Positions 9,858 through 19,490 of a DNA stretch of 64,000 nt are shown here, in pieces. The position numbers and the translations under genes are program-made. The stretch is from Acidobacteriota bacterium. GTDB taxonomy: Bacteria > Acidobacteriota > Vicinamibacteria > Vicinamibacterales > CAVVIG01. Every line of letters starts with the position of its first letter. The stretch's first letter is position 1. Below the pieces are notes generated by a model that was not told the origin of the DNA, ran no database searches, and saw only the letters and a program-made list of their open reading frames with translations. The stretch spans positions 1 to 64,000 of the forward strand of contig QHWJ01000235.1 in the NCBI GenBank assembly GCA_003222535.1, read 5' to 3'.

Positions 9858-10748
9858 GTGCCCCGCCTCGAGCTCCTCACGGTCGGGGAAGCGTTTCAGG
9901 ATCTGATCTTCGCCGGACTGCCGCACATGCCGCGGAGCGGCGAAGAGGTGAGGACGGCGCGGTTCGTGTCGACGATCGGGGGCGGTGCGGTGATCACCGC
10001 GGCGGCGGGCGCGCGGCTCGGACTGCGGACCGCCGTGATCAGCGGCTTGAGCCGGGACGCGTCCCGCGCGCTGCGGCGTGAGCGCATCAGGGTCGTCAAT
10101 GTGAAGCGGCCGGCGGAAGCGCACGCCGTCACCGTCTCGATGTCGACGACGAGCGATCGAAGCTTCGTCACGTTCAACGGCATGAACGATCGCCTGGAAT
10201 CGCGATTGCCGGCCGCCCTCGCCAGGCAGCGCGCCGCCCACGTCCACTTCGCCTTTGCCCCTGCGCGCTGCGATCGCTGGGCCCGGATCGTCGGCCGCCT
10301 GCGCGCGCGCGGCGTGACGACTTCGTGGGATTTCGGTTGGAATCCGTCGGTGCTCGCCAGCGCGGGATTCGGCGGACTCGTCGCCGGAGTCGATTTCGTC
10401 TTCGTCAACGAAGCCGAGGCGTCGATGTATGCGGGCGCGCGCCGGAGGGCGGCAGCGGTCGCCTATTGGCGGCGCTCGGCGCGAAACACCGTCATCAAGC
10501 TGGGGTCGCACGGCAGCCGCTGGGTCGCCGGCGAGCCGGCAGGGATAGACGTGACGGCACCGGCGCCCCGTGTGAGGGCGGTGGACACGACCGGAGCCGG
10601 CGACGCGTTCAACGGCGGCTTTCTCTTCGGCCTGCTCGCCGGCCGCTCACCGCGCGACTGCCTCCGCCTCGGCAATTTCGTCGGCGCGCGATCGACGCTG
10701 GCCGCCGGCGGCGTTGCGGCCCTGCCGCGCCGCAACGAGCTGCCGTGA
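9858..10748 (+). CDS. PfkB-family sugar kinase
   Basis: AVDTTGAGDAFNGGFLFGLL PfkB signature 2; GTG start preferred because of the TGGTATTTT -10 located 8 nt upstream. Confidence 0.88.
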   Translation: MPRLELLTVGEAFQDLIFAGLPHMPRSGEEVRTARFVSTIGGGAVITAAAGARLGLRTAVISGLSRDASRALRRERIRVVNVKRPAEAHAVTVSMSTTSDRSFVTFNGMNDRLESRLPAALARQRAAHVHFAFAPARCDRWARIVGRLRARGVTTSWDFGWNPSVLASAGFGGLVAGVDFVFVNEAEASMYAGARRRAAAVAYWRRSARNTVIKLGSHGSRWVAGEPAGIDVTAPAPRVRAVDTTGAGDAFNGGFLFGLLAGRSPRDCLRLGNFVGARSTLAAGGVAALPRRNELP

Positions 10749-10761
10749 AGAACGATCGGCC

Positions 10762-12057
10762 ATGAAGATCGCCGTCATCGGCGGTGCCGGTGTGCGCACG
10801 CCGCTGCTCGTCAACGGGCTGACGGACTCGGATCTGCCGATTGATCAGATCGCGCTCTACGACGTCGACCAGGAACGCCTGGCGCCCATCGGCCGCGTCG
10901 CGGCGCTGATGGCGGCCCGGGGCCGCGTGGTCCTCTGCGAGTCGCTTGCCGAATGCGTCAGCGGAACCGACTTCGTTTTCACCAGCATCAGGGTAGGCGG
11001 CATGGACCGCCGGATCCGGGACGAGTCCGCTGCCCAGCGCCACGGCATCGTCGGCCAGGAGACCGTGGGCCCCGCGGGGTTCGCCATGGCGACGCGCACC
11101 ATCCCGCACATGGTGCGTTACGCGCGCGAGATCAGCCGGCTCGCGCCGGCGGCGTGGATCATCAACTTCACCAACCCGGCAGGCATGATCACGGAGGCGA
11201 TGCGCACCGTCACGAGCCGTGTGATCGGCATCTGCGACACGCCGACGGAGCTGTTTGAAGAAGTGGCCCACACGCTCAGCCTCGACTCCGAGCGCTGCTA
11301 TTTCGACTACTTCGGCCTGAATCACCTGGGATGGCTCCGCGAGGTCTACAGCGACGGCGAGCCGCAGCTCGGGCGGGTGTGGAACGATGCGGAGCGGCTG
11401 CGCTCGGTCTACAGGATGCCGATCTTCGAGCCGCCATTCCTGCATGATCTGAAGCTGCTGCCGACCGAGTACGTCTATTACTACGACCAGCCGCAGCGCG
11501 CGTTCGAGAACGTTCAACGCGCGGGCCGGAGCCGCGGGCAGGCGATCGCAGAGCTGACAGGAGTGCTGTTCGAAGCGTTGCGCGAGCCGGGCGCCGACAT
11601 GGTGGCGGTCTACAAGGCGTATCTCTGGACGCGCAGCGCCGGGTACATGCAGATCGAATCGGGCAGCGACAGCCCCGCGGCGCCGGCGCGCCAGGCGGGG
11701 CTGAGCGGCTACGACAGGATCGCCTTGGGAGTCGTGCGGGCGATTCACTTCAACACGCACGCGATCATCCCGCTCAGCGTCAGGAACCTCGGCAACATCC
11801 CGGAGCTCCTCGATGGAGACGTCGTCGAAGTACCGTGCGTTGTCAATTCGAATGGCGCCCGGCCCCTTCATGTCGGTCGGGTTGTCGATCGGATACGTCC
11901 CCTGCTGGCGCGGGTGAAGGAGTACGAGCGCCTCACAGTACGCGCCGCCCTGACCCAATCGCTCGACGCCGCCCGTGAAGCGCTGGCCAGCAACCCACTG
12001 GTGCCTGACCGTGCGACGGCCGATCGGCTGGTCCGCGACCTGTCGCCGCTATGGTGA
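10762..12057 (+). CDS. Glycoside hydrolase family 4-like (6-phospho-beta-glucosidase type)
   Basis: MKIAVIGGAGVRTPLLVNGL NAD-binding N-terminus; NFTNPAGMITEA; GICDTPTEL. Confidence 0.87.
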   Translation: MKIAVIGGAGVRTPLLVNGLTDSDLPIDQIALYDVDQERLAPIGRVAALMAARGRVVLCESLAECVSGTDFVFTSIRVGGMDRRIRDESAAQRHGIVGQETVGPAGFAMATRTIPHMVRYAREISRLAPAAWIINFTNPAGMITEAMRTVTSRVIGICDTPTELFEEVAHTLSLDSERCYFDYFGLNHLGWLREVYSDGEPQLGRVWNDAERLRSVYRMPIFEPPFLHDLKLLPTEYVYYYDQPQRAFENVQRAGRSRGQAIAELTGVLFEALREPGADMVAVYKAYLWTRSAGYMQIESGSDSPAAPARQAGLSGYDRIALGVVRAIHFNTHAIIPLSVRNLGNIPELLDGDVVEVPCVVNSNGARPLHVGRVVDRIRPLLARVKEYERLTVRAALTQSLDAAREALASNPLVPDRATADRLVRDLSPLW

Positions 12058-13379
12058 CGCTCGATCGCGGGATGGGCCTGCTGCCGGCCACTGCCACGAA
12101 CGTCATCGGAATGGTGGGCGTCGGACCGTTTCTCACGATTCCATTCATGGTGTCCGCCATGAACGGCCCGCACATCCTGTACGCGTGGGCCTTCGGTGCG
12201 GTGCTGGCGCTCTGCGACGGTCTCGTGTATGCGGAGCTCGCCGCCGCGCTCCCCGGCAGCGGCGGCCCGTACGTCTATCTGCGCGAGGCGTACCGTCCAT
12301 TCGGTCTGGGCCGGCTGTTCGCATTCGTCTTCATCTTCCAGCTGATACTCGTCGCGCCGCTCTCGATCGCGGGAGGTGCGGTCGGCTTCGCCGACTACCT
12401 CGGCTTCTACTGGACCTCGATGGGAGGGGTCCAGCACAACGTGATTGCCGCCGTTGTCTGCATCGTAGTCACGGCGCTGCTCTACCGCGACATCACCTCG
12501 ATCGGCCGCCTGGCGGTCGTCATGCTCGTGTTCGTGATGGTGACGGTGGGCTGGATCATCGTGGCGGGCGTGTCCAGTTTTTCCTGGGGCCAGGCGTTCG
12601 ATTTTCCGCCAGAGGCACGCCGGCTGGACGCAAACCTGCTTCGGGCGATGGGAGCGGCCGGCCTTCTCGCGATGTACAACTACGGCGGCTACAGCAACAT
12701 CTGCAACATCGGCGATGAGATCAAGACGCCGGAGCGGACGATGCCGCGCGCGATCGTGTTGTCGATTGTGATGGTCGTCGTCCTCTACGTCGTGATGAGC
12801 ACGGTGATTCTCGGCCTCATCCCGTGGCAGGACGTGCAGCGGACGCGGACGATCGCGTCGCTGTTCATCGGGCGCACGTTCTCGGATCCCGTGCACGGCC
12901 GGATCGCGGCGATCGTGATGACCGCGCTCATCCTGTTCGTCACCGCATCATCCGTGTACGCGGTGATTCTCGGCTACTCGCGGATTCCGTTCGCGGCGGC
13001 CAGAGACGGTCAGTTCTTCAGCGTCTTCGGCCGCCTGCACCGCACCAAACATTTTCCGCACGTGTCGCTGCTGACCATCGGGGCGGTGACGATTCCTTTC
13101 TGCTTCTTCACGCTCGGCCAGCTCGTGGGTTGGCTGATCCTCGTGCAGATCCTGCTGCAGTTCATCTGGCAATGCGCCGCGGTCATTCTGCTGCGGCGTT
13201 ACCGCCGCGACATCGTGAAGCCGTTCCGGATGTGGCTGTACCCGCTGCCCGCGATCGTCTCCCTGACGATGTGGATCTATATTTTCCTGTCGGCGCCGCG
13301 AGCCGGCATGCTCTTCTCCGCGGCATTCCTCGCCGCCGCGGTTGTCGCATACGCCCTGTTCGAGCGCGCCGCCAGCTGA
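12051..13379 (+). CDS. APC-superfamily amino acid/polyamine permease
   Basis: About 12 TM segments, GPFLTIPFMVSAMNGPHILYAW; 7-bp overlap with the preceding gene. Confidence 0.85.
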   Translation: MVTLDRGMGLLPATATNVIGMVGVGPFLTIPFMVSAMNGPHILYAWAFGAVLALCDGLVYAELAAALPGSGGPYVYLREAYRPFGLGRLFAFVFIFQLILVAPLSIAGGAVGFADYLGFYWTSMGGVQHNVIAAVVCIVVTALLYRDITSIGRLAVVMLVFVMVTVGWIIVAGVSSFSWGQAFDFPPEARRLDANLLRAMGAAGLLAMYNYGGYSNICNIGDEIKTPERTMPRAIVLSIVMVVVLYVVMSTVILGLIPWQDVQRTRTIASLFIGRTFSDPVHGRIAAIVMTALILFVTASSVYAVILGYSRIPFAAARDGQFFSVFGRLHRTKHFPHVSLLTIGAVTIPFCFFTLGQLVGWLILVQILLQFIWQCAAVILLRRYRRDIVKPFRMWLYPLPAIVSLTMWIYIFLSAPRAGMLFSAAFLAAAVVAYALFERAAS

Positions 13380-13427
13380 GATCCGGCACGGTCTCCAGTG
13401 TCGCGAGCTTGACGCCTTCCGTACATC

Positions 13428-13540
13428 GCTCGTCCTGAGCTTGTCCTGAGCTTGTCGAAGGACGAGCCGCCGAAATGGCTCGTGGTTCGATCGCCCTGTT
13501 GTGAGCGAGACGCTCATCCTTCGACAGGCTCAGGATGAGC
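13428..13540. repeat. REPIN-like inverted pair of a dispersed repeat (cgctcgtcctgagcttgtcgaaggacgag type)
   Basis: Left arm 13428-13466 and inverted right arm 13512-13540 (gctcatccttcgacaggctcaggatgagc); left arm has an internal cctgagcttgt duplication. Confidence 0.85.
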
Positions 13541-13594
13541 GGTGAGTTCGAAGGGCTCGCCAGGGCGCGTATCAGGCGCATCGCGCGCCGATCG

Positions 13595-16500
13595 CTAGAA
13601 GTAGAGCTTCACCGCGAGCTGGAACTCGCGCGGATCGCCAAGCGTGCCCGTGATCTTTCCGAAGGTGGCCGGATTCGACACGCTCGCCGCGGGGAAGTCG
13701 TAGTTCGTCCAGTTGAACACATTGAATCCCTCAACCCTGAATTCGAGGCGCCGGCTGGCGCCGAGCGGGAAGTTCCTGAACAGGGACATGTTCATCGTCT
13801 TGGAGCCTGGCCCGCGCACCGTGTTGAATCCGCAGTTCCCGTAGGTGAACGCGGCCGTCTCCGCGAATGCGGACGGGTCGAACCACTGGTCGATGGTTTG
13901 ATTGAATCCGCCCGGCAGTGGATCGCCGATGCAGTTCGCGCGGGACTGACGGCCCGTGCCGGTATTGGCGCGGTCGGTCGCCGTGATCGTGAACGGCCGG
14001 CCGTCGTTCAGGGTCAGGATGCCATTGATCGTCCAGTTGCCCGCGAGCGCACCAGCCAGCCGGCCCGGGCGGAAACGCCTGCCGTCGCCCACCGGGACCT
14101 CGTAGATGAAGCTCTGCACGAACCGCTTCGGGATATCGAACGCGAGCGGACCGTAATCGCGGGACGGATCGTACGCCGTCAGCGGCACGTTCCCGGACGC
14201 GCCATTCCCCGCGCTCAGGTGATCCAGGAAATTCCCGCGCGCTCGACCGTAGGTAAACGACGAGGTGAAAGACAGGCCACCGCTGAACCTGCGCTGCACG
14301 CGAGCCTGCAGTGCGTGGTAATCGGCCGCGCCGTTGGTCGCGATCTGCTCGAGATAGGCGTTCCCGAAGCCGTACTTCGCGTACGGAAAAACGACGACGT
14401 TGCCCGCGGTGATGATCCCTTCGTTCAGATTCCGCAGCTTGCGGCCGTTGCGCGTGACGTTGCCGACGTACTCGACCGACGCGACCGTGCTGTCGCCGAA
14501 CCGGACTTCAGGACCGGCACTGAACTGGTGGACGATGGGGGTCCGCTGGTCGGGATCCTGAATGCGCCACTGGACGGTTCTTGGATCGATCGTGGACGCG
14601 GAAATCGGCGTGAACCCGTTCCGGAGCAGGATCACCGGCGCCTCCGCGCCCGAGTTCGCCGTTTGAAACACGTCGACCAGCTGCGGTGGATTCAGCGCGA
14701 GCTGGCTCTCGCTGCCGTAGCGATCGGTCTGTTGATAGAAGATCCCATAGCCGCCGCGCACCACAATCCGCGGCGTCATCGCATACGAAAAGCCGGCGCG
14801 CGGCGCGAAGTCATTGAGGTCAGGATGAATCAACGTGCGATCGAACATGTCGCCCGAGTCCCTGGCGGTGAGGACTTGCCCCGTCGCCGGATCGATGTTC
14901 GTCAGCAGATTGTGGCGATCCTGCATCGGCGTGAAGTACTCGTACCGGAGCCCGAAATTGATCGTGAGATTCGGTCCGAGGCGCCACGCATCCTGCCCAT
15001 ACACCTGCCATCCGTCGCTGAAGAGGTTGGCTTCGTGGTACAGCGTCAGCCCCTGCTGCGTGACGAGGCCCAGAAGAAAATCACCGAACCCGGTGTTCGT
15101 GTACCGTCCGTCGTTGAAGCTCAGGAATCCGTTCAGCGCGCGCAGATCGACATAGTCGACGATGTCGCGGCGCCGTTCGACGCCGAACTTGTAGTTGTGC
15201 GTGCCTTTCGTCCACGTGACATTCCCGGCGAACTGGAAGACCTGCGACGTCTGGTCCTGCGGGCGGAAGAAGGGGCCCCCTATCCGCGCGAGCCCGGAAA
15301 TCTGCGTGTGCGGCAGGCCGCCGCTGTAGACAGGGTTCTCGGGTACGCCCTTGATGCCGTATTGCGCGTTGGAGTTGATGCCGAATGCCAGTTGCCGCGA
15401 GTCGGAGGACATCCGGTTCCAGGAGGCGCGGAATTCACTGAACGCCGAGCCCCCGAACACGCGAGACCACCCGCCGACCGCGCTCTGCCCCTTGTTGAAG
15501 ATGTCGCTGGAGAAATCTCCGGACGCCACCGGATCGTTGAGCACGGGCGGCTCGTGCCGGACGGTGTTCATATAGCTGTAGCGACCGAACAACTGATCCC
15601 GGCCAGCCCGAACATTCTGATCGCCGCGCACGTCGAACTGGTTCACGTCGTTGTGCAGGAGGCCATTGGAAATGAAATTCGGCACGCCGAAAGACCCGGG
15701 TTGTCCCTGGCGAGCCACCGCCGAGGGAATGTTGGGCATCGGGTACAGCGCCAGCATGGCCTGGGCCGCCGGATCGAAGCAGCTCGGCGTGATGGTCTTC
15801 GCCGCCGTGTTGATGCAGCCCGCCGGCGCGAACGCCGAGGTCGTGAGCCCGCGCGATAACTCGATCAGGTTGCCCTGCCGCATCAGCGGCGTTGGCACGA
15901 CGGCCGTCGCCGTCAGAGCTTTCGTGGTCCGCGTTGCCTGATAATCGCCGAAGAAAAACGTGTGTCCCTTCAGAATCGGCCCACCCAGCGTCGCCCCGCC
16001 GATGTGCTGGTTGAACCGTCCTTTCGGGCGGTCGGCGCGATTGTTGTCCCACGTGTTGGCGTTGAACGCTTCGTCGCGGAAGAAGTCGAACAGGTCGCCG
16101 CGGAACGCGTTCGAGCCCTGCTTGATCGACGCGTTGATCACGGCGCCGGCGGCCTTGCCGAACTCGGCCGAATAGGTCCGCGTCTGCACGCGGAATTCCT
16201 CCAGCGCGTCGACCGGGGGTTGAATCACCTGTGCGCTCCGCTCCTGCAGGTTCGTCGAGAACGAGTTATTGTCCGCGCCGTCGAGCATGAAGTTGTTCCA
16301 GGTGGCGTAGTTGCCGTTCGCGTTGAAGAACGTGTCCTCGCCGCGGCTCGTCAGGCCCGCCGGAGCGACCACGACCCCCGTCGTCAGCAGCGCCAGCTCG
16401 GCGTAGCGCCTGCCGAGCAGCGGCAGGTCCGTGACTTGACGCTGGTCCACGGCATACCCGATGTCCGCGGTCTGCGTGTGCAGCAACCCGCTCCGAGCGG

Positions 16501-16873
16501 CGCTCACGACGACCTCTTCGGACAGCGCGCCCACGGCCAGCGTGAAATTGACTTCAATGCGCTCCTGAACGTGAAGCTCGATGTTCTGGCGGATGGCGCG
16601 GCGGAAGCCCTGAAGCTCCGCCGCGACAGCGTAGGATCCGATCTTCAGGCTCGGGAATGCGTATTCCCCCTGGCCATTGGTGAGCGCATTGACCGACACA
16701 CCGGTCGTCGTCTGCGTCGCGGTGACCATCGCTCCCGGGATCACGGCGCTCGATGAATCTCGAACCGTGCCGACGAGTGCGGCCGAGTCCAGCTGTGCCA
16801 GCGCCGGGGCTCCGGCCAGCACCGCAATGACGAACGTAGAAGCGCATAGCAGCCTGGCGGCGAGCCGGGTCAT
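13595..16873 (-). CDS. TonB-dependent receptor, Oar-like
   Basis: Signal peptide, LVGTVRDSSSAVIPGAMVTATQ, barrel and C-terminal aromatic residue; start set at MTRLAARLL with SD ggagga. Confidence 0.9.
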   Translation of the reverse strand: MTRLAARLLCASTFVIAVLAGAPALAQLDSAALVGTVRDSSSAVIPGAMVTATQTTTGVSVNALTNGQGEYAFPSLKIGSYAVAAELQGFRRAIRQNIELHVQERIEVNFTLAVGALSEEVVVSAARSGLLHTQTADIGYAVDQRQVTDLPLLGRRYAELALLTTGVVVAPAGLTSRGEDTFFNANGNYATWNNFMLDGADNNSFSTNLQERSAQVIQPPVDALEEFRVQTRTYSAEFGKAAGAVINASIKQGSNAFRGDLFDFFRDEAFNANTWDNNRADRPKGRFNQHIGGATLGGPILKGHTFFFGDYQATRTTKALTATAVVPTPLMRQGNLIELSRGLTTSAFAPAGCINTAAKTITPSCFDPAAQAMLALYPMPNIPSAVARQGQPGSFGVPNFISNGLLHNDVNQFDVRGDQNVRAGRDQLFGRYSYMNTVRHEPPVLNDPVASGDFSSDIFNKGQSAVGGWSRVFGGSAFSEFRASWNRMSSDSRQLAFGINSNAQYGIKGVPENPVYSGGLPHTQISGLARIGGPFFRPQDQTSQVFQFAGNVTWTKGTHNYKFGVERRRDIVDYVDLRALNGFLSFNDGRYTNTGFGDFLLGLVTQQGLTLYHEANLFSDGWQVYGQDAWRLGPNLTINFGLRYEYFTPMQDRHNLLTNIDPATGQVLTARDSGDMFDRTLIHPDLNDFAPRAGFSYAMTPRIVVRGGYGIFYQQTDRYGSESQLALNPPQLVDVFQTANSGAEAPVILLRNGFTPISASTIDPRTVQWRIQDPDQRTPIVHQFSAGPEVRFGDSTVASVEYVGNVTRNGRKLRNLNEGIITAGNVVVFPYAKYGFGNAYLEQIATNGAADYHALQARVQRRFSGGLSFTSSFTYGRARGNFLDHLSAGNGASGNVPLTAYDPSRDYGPLAFDIPKRFVQSFIYEVPVGDGRRFRPGRLAGALAGNWTINGILTLNDGRPFTITATDRANTGTGRQSRANCIGDPLPGGFNQTIDQWFDPSAFAETAAFTYGNCGFNTVRGPGSKTMNMSLFRNFPLGASRRLEFRVEGFNVFNWTNYDFPAASVSNPATFGKITGTLGDPREFQLAVKLYF

Positions 16874-16926
16874 AGCGTCCTCCGATTCTCGAGAATCCAC
16901 GGTAGGAACCATGGGGGCTGATACTA

Positions 16927-18182
16927 GTACGTCGATTCCTAAATAATATGTCAATAGCCTACGCTACGGACACCGTGTCTAGCTTGTACTTCCAGCGGAA
17001 CACCACGGGTGCGTCGTTGACCTCCTGCAGGTAGAGTTCGATGCGTGTCTTCAATTCGTCGCTCGAGGCGACGCGGATGCCGCGCAGCAGAGTCTTCGCC
17101 ATTTTTCCAAAGAACGACTCGATCAGGTTCAGCCACGATCCGTGTTTCGGCGTGAAGGTGAATTCAAACCGGTTCGGCACAGTTGTCAAGAACGCACGGG
17201 TCTCTTTCGAGATATGTGCAGAGTGATTGTCCAAGACCAGTCGGATGCGCGCGCCTGCGGGGTAATGCGCATCGGCCAGTTTCAGGAACTCGATAAACTC
17301 CACGCTGCGGTGCCGTGGACGCACGAGGCCGAGCACTTCGCCGGACACCAGATCGATGCCGGCCAGCAGAGACAACGTGCCGTGCCGAACGTATTCATGA
17401 TCCCGGCCGAGGGTTGCGTGTCTTCCAGGCACGGGCGGAAGATCCGGGGCGGTATTCCCGAGCGCTTGAATGCCGGGCTTCTCATCGTAGGACAGGATGG
17501 CGACCAGGTCCGGGGGTGGAGTACCTTTCTGACGCCAGATCTCCACCTGGTGGTAGACATGCAGCACCTGCACCATCTTCGCGTCAAACTCGGGATCGCG
17601 TCGTTCCAGGTAGTACTGAATCTTGTGCGGCCGCACGTGCGGCGCGCTCAGAATTTTCGACACCGTTCCGCGTCCGAGTTTCGCCAAGCTCGGGTGGCCG
17701 GCCGCCTCGCAGTGCTTCCGAATATGCTTGGCCAGCAAGCGGGTTGTCCACAATTCCTGGGCGTACCCAAGATCCTTCGGTTTCTGGCAGGCGAGGGCGA
17801 TCACCCACGCGCGCGCGTCGGCGGTGATCGCGCGACGACGGCCACGCCCCGGCAAATCGGCCAGCGCTTGCGTGCTGCCCAACTCCAAGGCTTTGCTGAT
17901 GCAGCGTTCAACACGCGGGCGGTTGGTGCCCAGCGCGGTGGCAATCGTGGAAATGCTCTCGCCAGCGTGATAGCGCAACAGCATCGACGCGCGCTGCACG
18001 CGACCCGCCGGGGCGCTTCGCGATTGCGACAAGGTCGAGAGCATCTCTATTTCCGTCGCGCTCAGTGTCAACGGAGCGCGCCGACTGACAAACGGCAAGT
18101 GGGCCACCCTCCTCGTAATGGGGCGGCCGGAAGCTTACACCACTATTCCTAGTATTGCAATATTATTTTGGAATCAATGTAC
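16927..18182 (-). mobile_element. IS630-family insertion sequence, 1256 bp, flanked by TA
   Basis: Imperfect TIRs GTACGTCGATTCCTAAATAATATGTCAAT / GTACATTGATTCCAAAATAATATTGCAAT; TA at 16925-16926 and 18183-18184; removing the element rebuilds CTAG. Confidence 0.9.
16959..18107 (-). CDS. IS630-family DDE transposase
   Basis: 382 aa intact; HTH N-terminus, DEKPG, LVLDNHSAH, HGSWLNLIESFFGK. Confidence 0.95.
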   Translation of the reverse strand: MAHLPFVSRRAPLTLSATEIEMLSTLSQSRSAPAGRVQRASMLLRYHAGESISTIATALGTNRPRVERCISKALELGSTQALADLPGRGRRRAITADARAWVIALACQKPKDLGYAQELWTTRLLAKHIRKHCEAAGHPSLAKLGRGTVSKILSAPHVRPHKIQYYLERRDPEFDAKMVQVLHVYHQVEIWRQKGTPPPDLVAILSYDEKPGIQALGNTAPDLPPVPGRHATLGRDHEYVRHGTLSLLAGIDLVSGEVLGLVRPRHRSVEFIEFLKLADAHYPAGARIRLVLDNHSAHISKETRAFLTTVPNRFEFTFTPKHGSWLNLIESFFGKMAKTLLRGIRVASSDELKTRIELYLQEVNDAPVVFRWKYKLDTVSVA

Positions 18183-18184
18183 TA

Positions 18185-18383
18185 GTGTCCCGTAACAGTG
18201 ATTCGTCACATAATTCCCGGGCGGGGCATCCCTCCTCCACCCCAACGCGGCTGCCGCGTTGGGGGCCCCGGGGCTGGCTGCGTTGCTCGTCGCTTACATG
18301 CTCCCGGTATGCGCGCTCCTCGCGCCTTGCCATCCGGGCGCCGCGCTCCGGGACTTATGCAACGAATCACTGTTACGGGACAC
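18185..18383. mobile_element. MITE-like non-coding element, 199 bp, TA-flanked
   Basis: Perfect 22-bp TIR GTGTCCCGTAACAGTGATTCGT, similarity continuing to about 36 bp; TA at 18183-18184 and 18384-18385; internal hairpin cccaacgcgg-ctg-ccgcgttggg. Confidence 0.88.
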
Positions 18384-18485
18384 TAGCGCTGCGCCGAAAG
18401 TGGCCAGTATCGCTATCGACTGGAATGGTGTCAACAAACGAGCAGGACATCGATGAGCGGCGTGAGGTTCATGTCGACCCGGTGA

Positions 18486-18521
18486 AAACAAAACGGCCGC
18501 CCCCTTCCGGGCGCGGCCGTT
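18486..18521 (-). terminator. Rho-independent terminator of the TonB/ExbBD operon
   Basis: aacggccgc..gcggccgtt stem with TTTTGTTTT on the minus strand. Confidence 0.85.
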
Positions 18522-18530
18522 GAAACCTCC

Positions 18531-18565
18531 GACTTCTGACTTCCGACTTCCGACTTCCGACTTCT
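18531..18565. repeat. 7-bp tandem array (gacttcc)5
   Basis: gacttct gacttcc gacttcc gacttcc gacttct; exbD stop codon (18564-18566) overlaps the last unit. Confidence 0.95.
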
Positions 18566-19037
18566 AGTTGCTTCCCGTCGTGGCGCCGGCCGCCCTTCGC
18601 ATGCCTTCGGTCACGATGCCGACCTTCTCCACGCCGGCGCCCCTCGCGGCGTCGATGACGTTGACGATGTCCTTGTACCGCAGCGTGCCGGCTGCGATGA
18701 TGAACATCGTCTTGTCCTTCCGCTTGTCGAAGATGTCGCGCAGCTTCGGCTCGAGGTCGTTGAGGGACACATCGTCGTGGTTGATCGAGATCTTCTTGTC
18801 CGCCGAGTAGTCCACCACGATCTGACTCACGTCCGGCGTGGCGTCGGTGTTCTTCTTGCTCTCGGCCGGCAGGTTGATGTCGACGCCCTTCTGCGTGAGC
18901 GGGAGCGCCGCCATGAAGATGACCAGCAGCACCAGCAGCACGTCGATCAGCGGCGTGACGTTCATGTCCGAGCTGGCATGCGGAACTTCGGCCTTGACGA
19001 CCCTGTCGGCGCCGAGGTGATGATGGGCGTGCGCCAT
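18564..19037 (-). CDS. exbD: Biopolymer transport protein ExbD/TolR
   Basis: SSDMNVTPLIDVLLVLLVIFM. Confidence 0.93.
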   Translation of the reverse strand: MAHAHHHLGADRVVKAEVPHASSDMNVTPLIDVLLVLLVIFMAALPLTQKGVDINLPAESKKNTDATPDVSQIVVDYSADKKISINHDDVSLNDLEPKLRDIFDKRKDKTMFIIAAGTLRYKDIVNVIDAARGAGVEKVGIVTEGMRRAAGATTGSN

Positions 19038-19477
19038 TACTTGCCTCCCGCCGTTTCTCCGGCCGTCCTCTTGCGCTCGGTGATGAGGCCGATGTCCTCG
19101 ACGCCCGCCTGACGGAGCGAGTCCATCGCCGCCATCACGGCGCCGTACTCGACCTCCTCATCGGCCTTGATGAGGACGATCTTGTCCTTCTGGTTCTCGA
19201 GGATCTCGCTGATTTTCGACGCCAGATCGCCTCCCTGAACCGGCTTGGCGTTCAGGTAGATCTGCTTGTCTTTCGCGATCGCGATCACCGTCTGGCCCTG
19301 CACCTCCGGCTTGTCGACCGTGTTCACGGCGGTCGGCAGCTTGACGGCGACGCCCTGCTGGAGCATCGGAGCGACGAGCATCATGATGATGAGCAGCACC
19401 AGCATGACGTCGACGAGCGGCGTCACGTTGATATCGGATTTGACCCCGCCCTTGGCGCCGCCGAGATCCATTGACAT
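19037..19477 (-). CDS. exbD: Biopolymer transport protein ExbD/TolR (second copy)
   Basis: KSDINVTPLVDVMLVLLIIMM. Confidence 0.93.
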   Translation of the reverse strand: MSMDLGGAKGGVKSDINVTPLVDVMLVLLIIMMLVAPMLQQGVAVKLPTAVNTVDKPEVQGQTVIAIAKDKQIYLNAKPVQGGDLASKISEILENQKDKIVLIKADEEVEYGAVMAAMDSLRQAGVEDIGLITERKRTAGETAGGK

Positions 19478-19490
19478 AACTTCAGCTCCC

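Noticed and set aside
18155-18523. Small ORFs spanning the MITE
   Set aside because: They read through terminal inverted repeats and a GC hairpin with no RBS or recognisable domain.
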